Made by a program: the position numbers and the translations under genes
Source of the DNA: Roseitranquillus sediminis
GTDB taxonomy: Bacteria; Pseudomonadota; Alphaproteobacteria; Rhodobacterales; Rhodobacteraceae
Direction: 5' to 3'
DNA: 64,000 nucleotides
NCBI RefSeq assembly: GCF_016918935.1
Contig: NZ_JAFFOB010000009.1
Coordinates: 1-64,000, forward strand
Shown here: positions 58,759-64,000 of the stretch, piece after piece
Numbering within the stretch: the stretch's first letter is position 1
How the letters are laid out: the number at the start of each line of letters is the position of its first letter
The notes under the pieces: model-generated
What the model was told of the DNA's origin: nothing
Databases searched by the model: none
The model's input: the letters and a program-made list of their open reading frames with translations, nothing else

Positions 58759-59997
58759 TTAGCCCAGCCGCGCGAGCAGCGTCATCGACGGCTGGCCCGT
58801 AACCGGCATTCCGGCGGCGCGCTCGTAGGCGGAAATCGCGGCGCGGGTGTCGGGCCCGACGACTCCATCGGCGCCCCCGGTGTCGAACCCGGCGGCGGTG
58901 AGGCGCCGCTGGAGTTCGCGCCTGTCCGAGATGGTCATGCCCTGAGCGTCGGGCGGGAAGCCCGCGGCAAGGGGCGGGCCTCCGGCGATGCGGTCGGCAA
59001 GGTGCCCGACGCCGATCACGTAGTTCTGGGCGTTGTTGTAGCGCGTCAGCACCGTGAAGTTGCGGAAGATCAGGAACGCCGGGCCAGAAGGTCCCGACGG
59101 GATCAGCAGCGATGCAGGACCGTGATCCGGCACCGACCGTCCGCCTACCGTCCTGACACCGAGAGAATTCCAGGCACCGACGCTCCGCGTCGTCCCGCGC
59201 CCGGCGAGACTGGTGTCGAAGCCAGTCGGCAGACGCACCTCCATCCCCCACGGCCGCCCGCGCTGCCAGCCCGAGCGGGCGAGGTATGCCGCCGTGGAGG
59301 CCAGCGCGTCGGTCGGGTCCTCCGACCAGATGTCGCGCCGTCCGTCGCCGTCGAAGTCAACGGCGTAGGCGAGATAAGATGTCGGGATGAACTGCGTGTG
59401 CCCCATCGCGCCGGCCCAGCTTCCGGTCATGCGCTCGACAGGAATGTCGCCGTTTTCGAGGATGCGCAGCGCGGCGACGAGCTGCTGCTCGAAGAAGGCG
59501 CCTCGCCGGCCGTCGTAGGCCAGAGTTGCCAGCGCCGAGACGACGGAAATGTCGCCGCGCCTCTCGCCATAGCGACTCTCGAGGCCCCAGATCGCGACAA
59601 CCACCGCGGGGTCGACTCCGTAGCGCGCCTCGATCCGCGAGAGCAGGCCCGCGTGCCGGTTGAGCATCGCGCGACCGGTCGCCACACGCTCATCCGAGGC
59701 GGCTATGGCGAGATAATCCTCAAGCGAGCGCGTGAACTCGGTCTGATTGCGGTCGCGCTCGATCACGCCGGGCAGGAAGCCCGCGGCGCCCAGCGCCCGG
59801 TCGATCGTGGCGCGCGATATGCCCTGCGCGGCCGCACGCCCGGCGAAGGCTTCGACCCAGGCATCGAAGGCAGGATTGGGAACCGGGCGCAGCGAGGGCT
59901 CGCGGTCCGGCAGTGACCGCAGCGCGGTGCCTCCGACGCAACCCGCGACGGCCGTCGCCATCAGCAGCATCACGATCGTCCGACGGCTTGCCCGCAT
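58759..59997 (-). CDS. Lytic murein transglycosylase (MltB type) with peptidoglycan-binding domain
   Basis: The 412-aa lipoprotein has a lipobox with Cys20 (ATAVAGC), an SLT_2/MltB domain with catalytic Glu140 in VVAIWGLESRYGERRGDIS, MGHTQFIPTSYLAYAVDFDG, and a C-terminal PG_binding_1 domain (LQRRLTAAGFDTGGADGVVG, DTRAAISAYERAAG). It cleaves murein glycan strands from the membrane side. The start matches the lipoprotein signal. Confidence 0.93.
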   Translation of the reverse strand: MRASRRTIVMLLMATAVAGCVGGTALRSLPDREPSLRPVPNPAFDAWVEAFAGRAAAQGISRATIDRALGAAGFLPGVIERDRNQTEFTRSLEDYLAIAASDERVATGRAMLNRHAGLLSRIEARYGVDPAVVVAIWGLESRYGERRGDISVVSALATLAYDGRRGAFFEQQLVAALRILENGDIPVERMTGSWAGAMGHTQFIPTSYLAYAVDFDGDGRRDIWSEDPTDALASTAAYLARSGWQRGRPWGMEVRLPTGFDTSLAGRGTTRSVGAWNSLGVRTVGGRSVPDHGPASLLIPSGPSGPAFLIFRNFTVLTRYNNAQNYVIGVGHLADRIAGGPPLAAGFPPDAQGMTISDRRELQRRLTAAGFDTGGADGVVGPDTRAAISAYERAAGMPVTGQPSMTLLARLG

Positions 59998-60171
59998 GTT
60001 CCACCTCGCTCGATGCGCCTACGACTGCCCACAGCTGTTGCAAGACCGGCGCCGACGTGCAACCGGAGTGCGATGATGGCGCGCCACCTGCCGTTACGGC
60101 AGGCGCGCGCTGCGACTGCGGGGACGCGCGGCGTACTTGCGCGGCGGCGTCCTTCTGCTATCGGCGATCTC

Positions 60172-63033
60172 ATGAATTTCGATTTCGAGAAGCTCTTTCT
60201 CGCCGCGCCTTCGCCGTTCGTCCTGCTGGATCGGGACCTGAGAATGGTATGGGCCAATGAGGCCTACCTCGCGGTCACTGGACGGACGCGAGAGACTCTG
60301 ATCGGTCGCATCATGACCGAGGAATTTCCCTCGGACCCGCAGAGCGATCATGGGCGGATGCTGCGGCTGTCGTTCAAGCGGGTCTTCGAGACCGGCGCGA
60401 CCGATCACCTGCCGCTGATCCCCTACCCAATCGTCGGCACCGACGGGCAGATCGAGGAGCGCTACTGGAGCGCCACGCACACGCCCATCGCCGGTGCCGA
60501 CGGGCGGACGGAGTTCGTTTTGCAGAACACCTTCGACGTCACCGATCTTTATCGGTCGCGCCCGCACGTCCCGATCCCCACGGGAGAACAGGCGGACGTC
60601 CTGCGCCGCGCCGAGGCGGTGACGCAGCAGAACCTCGAACTCGGCTCGGCGGCCGACTTCTTCCAGATGGCCTTCAATCAGGCGCCGTCGTTCATGGCGA
60701 TCCTCGTGGGACCGGACCACGTGTTCCGCATCGCGAACGAAGCCTACGTGCGTATCGTGGGCAAGCGCGGCCTGATCGGGCGGAGCGTGCGGGAGGCGCT
60801 GCCTGAGCTGGAGGGCCAGGGCTTCTACGAACTCCTAGACAAGGTCTACCGGTCGGGCGACGCGGTGACGATGCGCAACGCTCGTGTGGTGCTGCAGCAC
60901 GAGCACGAGCAGGCGCCTCACGAACTGTTCCTGGATTTCGTCTACCAGCCGCTCTTCGACTCGACGGGAAGCCCGTTCGGCATCTTTGTGCAGGGTCACG
61001 ACGTGACTGCGCAGACGGTTGCCGAGGTGCAGCTGCGCGAAGCCGAGGAGCGCTTCCGGACCATGGCGCAGACGATGCCCGCGCATGTCTGGACCGCGCT
61101 GCCGGACGGCCGCCTCGACTGGCTGAGCGAGCGCGTCCACACGTACACTGGCCTCGACGACGAAGACTTGCGCGGCACCTGCTGGGGCCGCCTGTCGCAC
61201 CCCGACGATCGGTCAGAAGTTGCTGAGGGTTGGCAGCGTTCCGTTGAAGAGGGAACGGCCTACGCGGCCGAGTTCCGCATCCGACGCGCCGATGGCGAGT
61301 TCCTCTGGCACCTCGTCCGCGCCATCCCGATCCGCGACCACCAGGGCCGGATTATCCGTTGGGTAGGAACCAACGCTGACATCGACGAACAGAAGGCCGT
61401 CGAGGCCGCTCTGGCGGATCTCAACGCCACGCTGGAGGACCGCGTCGCCCGCCGAAACCGCGAGCTCGAGGAGGCGAATGCGGCGCTTCGCCAGAGTCAG
61501 AAGATGGAGGCCATCGGCAACCTGTCGGGCGGCATTGCCCACGATTTCAACAACCTGCTGCAGGCGATTACCGGCAGCCTCACGTTCGCTGCGCGAGAGC
61601 TTCACGTCGACTCGCCTGGTCGCCAGAGGCTCGATGCGGCGATGCGCGCGGTCGATCGCGGCGCCGCGTTGGCCTCGCAGCTTCTCGCCTTCAGCCGGCG
61701 GCAGCCGCTGGAACCGGTACCTTTCGATCCTGCCGCCATGCTCGCGGAACTTAGCCAGATATTGCGCAGCGCGCTCGGCGACGAGATCACGCTGACGATC
61801 CACGCGCCGGAAGGCCTCTGGTGGGCGTTCGCGGACGTCACCAACACCGAGAACGCGATCCTCAATCTCGTGGTCAATTCCCGTGACGCCATGTCAGGGC
61901 GCGGCTCGCTGCGGATCGAACTCGCCAACGAGGTTATCGCCGGTGGACGGGACCTGGTGCCGGGCGACTACGTGGAGATCAAGGTGATCGACGACGGTCC
62001 CGGCATGACGCCGGAGATCGCCGAGAAGGTTTTCGAGCCCTTCTTCACCACGAAACCGGTCGGCAAGGGCACGGGCCTCGGCCTTGCCACTGTCTATGGC
62101 TTCGCCAGGCAGTCGGGCGGCCGCGTCACGATCGACAGTCGGCCCGGCGCCGGAACGGAAGTCGCCCTGACGCTGCCCCGCTCGCAAGCGGCGCCCGAAC
62201 GGCGCGAAGTCGTGCCGACGGCCGCCAAGCTGGACGCGGCGGGCGTCACGCTGCTGCTGGTGGAGGATGACGCCGACGTGATGGCCGCGACGGCCGCACT
62301 GCTGCGGGACGCCGGCTTCGCGGTCTGCACCGCCTCCGATCCGGAACTGGCGCTCGAGCACCTGGAGCGGGACGCCTCGGTGGATCTCTTGGTGACGGAC
62401 GTGGTCATGCCGGGCCGGATCACGACGCGCGAGATGGCGGAGCGAGCCGCCGCTCTCCGGCCCGACCTTCCGGTGCTCTACATTTCCGGCTATTCGCGCG
62501 ACACAATCGTCCACGATGGCCGGCTGGACGAGGGACTCAACTTCCTCGCCAAGCCGTTTACGCAGGAAAAGATCGTGGCCAAGGTGCACGAAATCCTGGC
62601 GTCGAAACCATCCGCAGCACGAGCCCTTCCGACCAAGGCAGCTGACAGACGCCCGCCGCGCATTCTCGTCTGCGAAGACGAGCCGCTCATCCGTCTCGAC
62701 CTAGCGGACATACTGACGGCGCTCGGCGCCGAAGTGTCGCTCTCGAGCAACGCTGCGCAGGCGCTCACGCTCCTGCGGCAAGGCGAGTTCCAGGTGCTCG
62801 TGACCGACGTCGGGCTGCCCGACCTTTCGGGCGAGGAATTGGCGCGCGCGGCGCGCGAGCTTCAGCCGGAACTGGCGATCGTCTTCGCGACCGGACGTGC
62901 CAGCGTCGCCGCCGCGGAGGCAATGACGAACTGCATCACCCTCACTAAGCCGTTCGATGACCGGCGTGTCGCGGAGGTGCTGGAGCGCCTGATCCCCTCG
63001 CACCCGCCGGAGCCGGTCGCGAAGGGCGGCTGA
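60172..63033 (+). CDS. Hybrid sensor histidine kinase with three PAS and two receiver domains
   Basis: The 953-aa protein has PAS domains at about 5-125, 160-290 and 295-420, and no membrane segment, so it is soluble. The dimerisation helix carries His457 ([16 protein letters not shown]), followed by an HATPase domain ([46 protein letters not shown]). Then two receivers follow, with Asp743 ([10 protein letters not shown]) and Asp879 ([10 protein letters not shown]). The GIAHDFNN form is typical of HWE-like and GAF/PAS kinases of alphaproteobacteria. It is divergent from the transglycosylase gene. No separate output regulator is adjacent. Confidence 0.9.
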   Translation: MNFDFEKLFLAAPSPFVLLDRDLRMVWANEAYLAVTGRTRETLIGRIMTEEFPSDPQSDHGRMLRLSFKRVFETGATDHLPLIPYPIVGTDGQIEERYWSATHTPIAGADGRTEFVLQNTFDVTDLYRSRPHVPIPTGEQADVLRRAEAVTQQNLELGSAADFFQMAFNQAPSFMAILVGPDHVFRIANEAYVRIVGKRGLIGRSVREALPELEGQGFYELLDKVYRSGDAVTMRNARVVLQHEHEQAPHELFLDFVYQPLFDSTGSPFGIFVQGHDVTAQTVAEVQLREAEERFRTMAQTMPAHVWTALPDGRLDWLSERVHTYTGLDDEDLRGTCWGRLSHPDDRSEVAEGWQRSVEEGTAYAAEFRIRRADGEFLWHLVRAIPIRDHQGRIIRWVGTNADIDEQKAVEAALADLNATLEDRVARRNRELEEANAALRQSQKMEAIGNLSGGIAHDFNNLLQAITGSLTFAARELHVDSPGRQRLDAAMRAVDRGAALASQLLAFSRRQPLEPVPFDPAAMLAELSQILRSALGDEITLTIHAPEGLWWAFADVTNTENAILNLVVNSRDAMSGRGSLRIELANEVIAGGRDLVPGDYVEIKVIDDGPGMTPEIAEKVFEPFFTTKPVGKGTGLGLATVYGFARQSGGRVTIDSRPGAGTEVALTLPRSQAAPERREVVPTAAKLDAAGVTLLLVEDDADVMAATAALLRDAGFAVCTASDPELALEHLERDASVDLLVTDVVMPGRITTREMAERAAALRPDLPVLYISGYSRDTIVHDGRLDEGLNFLAKPFTQEKIVAKVHEILASKPSAARALPTKAADRRPPRILVCEDEPLIRLDLADILTALGAEVSLSSNAAQALTLLRQGEFQVLVTDVGLPDLSGEELARAARELQPELAIVFATGRASVAAAEAMTNCITLTKPFDDRRVAEVLERLIPSHPPEPVAKGG

Positions 63034-63143
63034 CTGCGGTACGCCGCGACCTGCCCTTGCCTTCGCCCGGTCGATGACCGACCACCGCCCGGCGGACACT
63101 CGATCCGCGAGACTGGCTGCGCGGTGCGGCGGGAAGGTGACCG

Positions 63144-63968
63144 ATGGGCGACGATGTCTCGCAACTCCTGACACTGGCCATGGCGCTTGCCGTAGCCGGT
63201 GGCATCACCGGAGTCCTCGCCGGGCTTTTCGGTGTCGGTGGCGGCGCGATCATAGTGCCCGTCCTATACGAGGCGTTCCGCCTGACCGGAGTCGCAGAGG
63301 AGATCAGGATGCCCCTCGCCGTGGGAACCTCGCTCGCCATCATCGTGCCCACCTCGATCCGCTCGGCCTACGGCCATTATCGCAAGGGAGCGGTCGACAT
63401 GCAGGTCCTGCGACGCTGGGCGCTGCCGCTGGTACTCGGGACGGTGGCCGGGGCCGCCCTCGCGCGTTATGCATCGCCCTGGGTCTTTCAGGCGGTCTTC
63501 GTCGCCGTCTCGAGCGTCATCGCAACGAAGCTGCTCCTGGGCCGGGCATCGTGGCGGCTGGCGGACGTCATGCCGGGTGCTCCGCTCCTGCAGATCTACG
63601 GCGGCGGGGTCGGCCTCGCCTCAGCGCTCATGGGGATCGGCGGAGGCGCCATCTCGACGCTGGTCCTGACGCTTCATGGCCGGGCAATCCACCAGGCGGT
63701 CGCGACCTCTGCCGGTGTCGGCGTGCTGATCTCGATCCCGGGCGCGATCGGCTACGTCATCGCCGGATGGGGACGTCCGGGTCTGCCGCCGGATGCATTT
63801 GGCTTCGTCTCGCTTCTGGGGCTTGCGATCATCGTGCCGATGACACTTCTCACCACCCAGATCGGCGTCAACCTCGCGCACGCCCTGCCCCGTCGCCGGC
63901 TCGAGGTGCTCTTCGGCCTCTTCCTCGTGACTGTCTGCCTCCGCTTTGTCTTCGCCATCGCCTCATAG
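63144..63968 (+). CDS. TauE/SafE-family sulfite/organosulfur permease
   Basis: The 274-aa membrane protein has about eight hydrophobic segments and the duplicated family motif: GLFGVGGGAIIVPVLYEAF near the N-terminus and LMGIGGGAISTLVLTLHG in the middle. TSUP members export sulfite or import small sulfonates. The substrate here cannot be told, since no sulfonate genes are adjacent. An AAGGTGA site lies before the ATG at 63144. Confidence 0.9.
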   Translation: MGDDVSQLLTLAMALAVAGGITGVLAGLFGVGGGAIIVPVLYEAFRLTGVAEEIRMPLAVGTSLAIIVPTSIRSAYGHYRKGAVDMQVLRRWALPLVLGTVAGAALARYASPWVFQAVFVAVSSVIATKLLLGRASWRLADVMPGAPLLQIYGGGVGLASALMGIGGGAISTLVLTLHGRAIHQAVATSAGVGVLISIPGAIGYVIAGWGRPGLPPDAFGFVSLLGLAIIVPMTLLTTQIGVNLAHALPRRRLEVLFGLFLVTVCLRFVFAIAS

Positions 63969-64000
63969 ACGCCCGCGGCCCCCACGAGGACGGCCCTGCG

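Overview
The window looks like a chromosomal segment of a halotolerant or marine alphaproteobacterium, probably Rhodobacterales. The reasons are a complete ectoine/hydroxyectoine catabolic locus of the roseobacter type (enuR-uehABC-usp-eutABC-doeA-doeB, with asnC and two catabolic genes divergent), TRAP and TAXI-TRAP transporters, an IalB-family protein, an LpxD-ACP-ketosynthase cluster, and high GC with strong C/G third-position bias. The first 19 kb is visibly lower in GC and has a different gene repertoire. It is an integrated element that ends at the 3' end of a tRNA-Thr(GGT) gene at 19130-19204; its left end lies outside the window.

Element, 1-19.1 kb. From the left: a GcvH-like protein that has lost the lipoyl lysine, a secreted glycine-rich repeat protein with a small secreted partner, small plasmid/ICE-type genes, an ArdC-type antirestriction protein behind a strongly structured leader, and a tightly coupled five-gene defence operon (ribbon-helix-helix regulator, N6-adenine methyltransferase, type IIG-like nuclease-methyltransferase, SIR2, HerA). 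After the operon comes a run of about ten consecutive hairpins with little coding potential (candidate structured RNA) and an unrecognised 301-aa gene. Then come small membrane proteins, a VirD4/TraG-like coupling ATPase, a conserved small protein and a large serine recombinase. The best start of the recombinase is out of frame at an A7 tract. No relaxase or mating-pair genes are in view.

Osmolyte catabolism, 19.2-32.9 kb. Minus-strand genes encode the MocR-type regulator EnuR, the UehABC TRAP importer, a universal stress protein, EutA/EutB/EutC and the hydrolase-deacetylase pair DoeA-DoeB. Divergently, asnC, an aldehyde dehydrogenase and a class III aminotransferase complete the route from ectoine through diaminobutyrate to aspartate.

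Transport region, 33-47.3 kb. A TAXI-TRAP system (binding protein, DUF1850 protein, fused permease), an alpha/beta hydrolase, a Liv-type ABC transporter without its binding protein, a zinc-ribbon metallopeptidase, and an oligopeptide-type ABC operon with a fused permease-ATPase. The 443-base gap at 47.25-47.69 kb holds a palindromic operator candidate and two candidate small RNAs, each ending in a clear intrinsic terminator.

Housekeeping and envelope region, 47.7-64 kb. An IalB-like protein, a ketosynthase/ACP/LpxD cluster, an L,D-transpeptidase with a divergent DUF882 protein, class I fructose-bisphosphate aldolase, an SDR oxidoreductase, phosphoglycerate kinase, two overlapping cyclophilins, a CBS protein, a lytic transglycosylase, a hybrid sensor kinase and a TauE/SafE permease.
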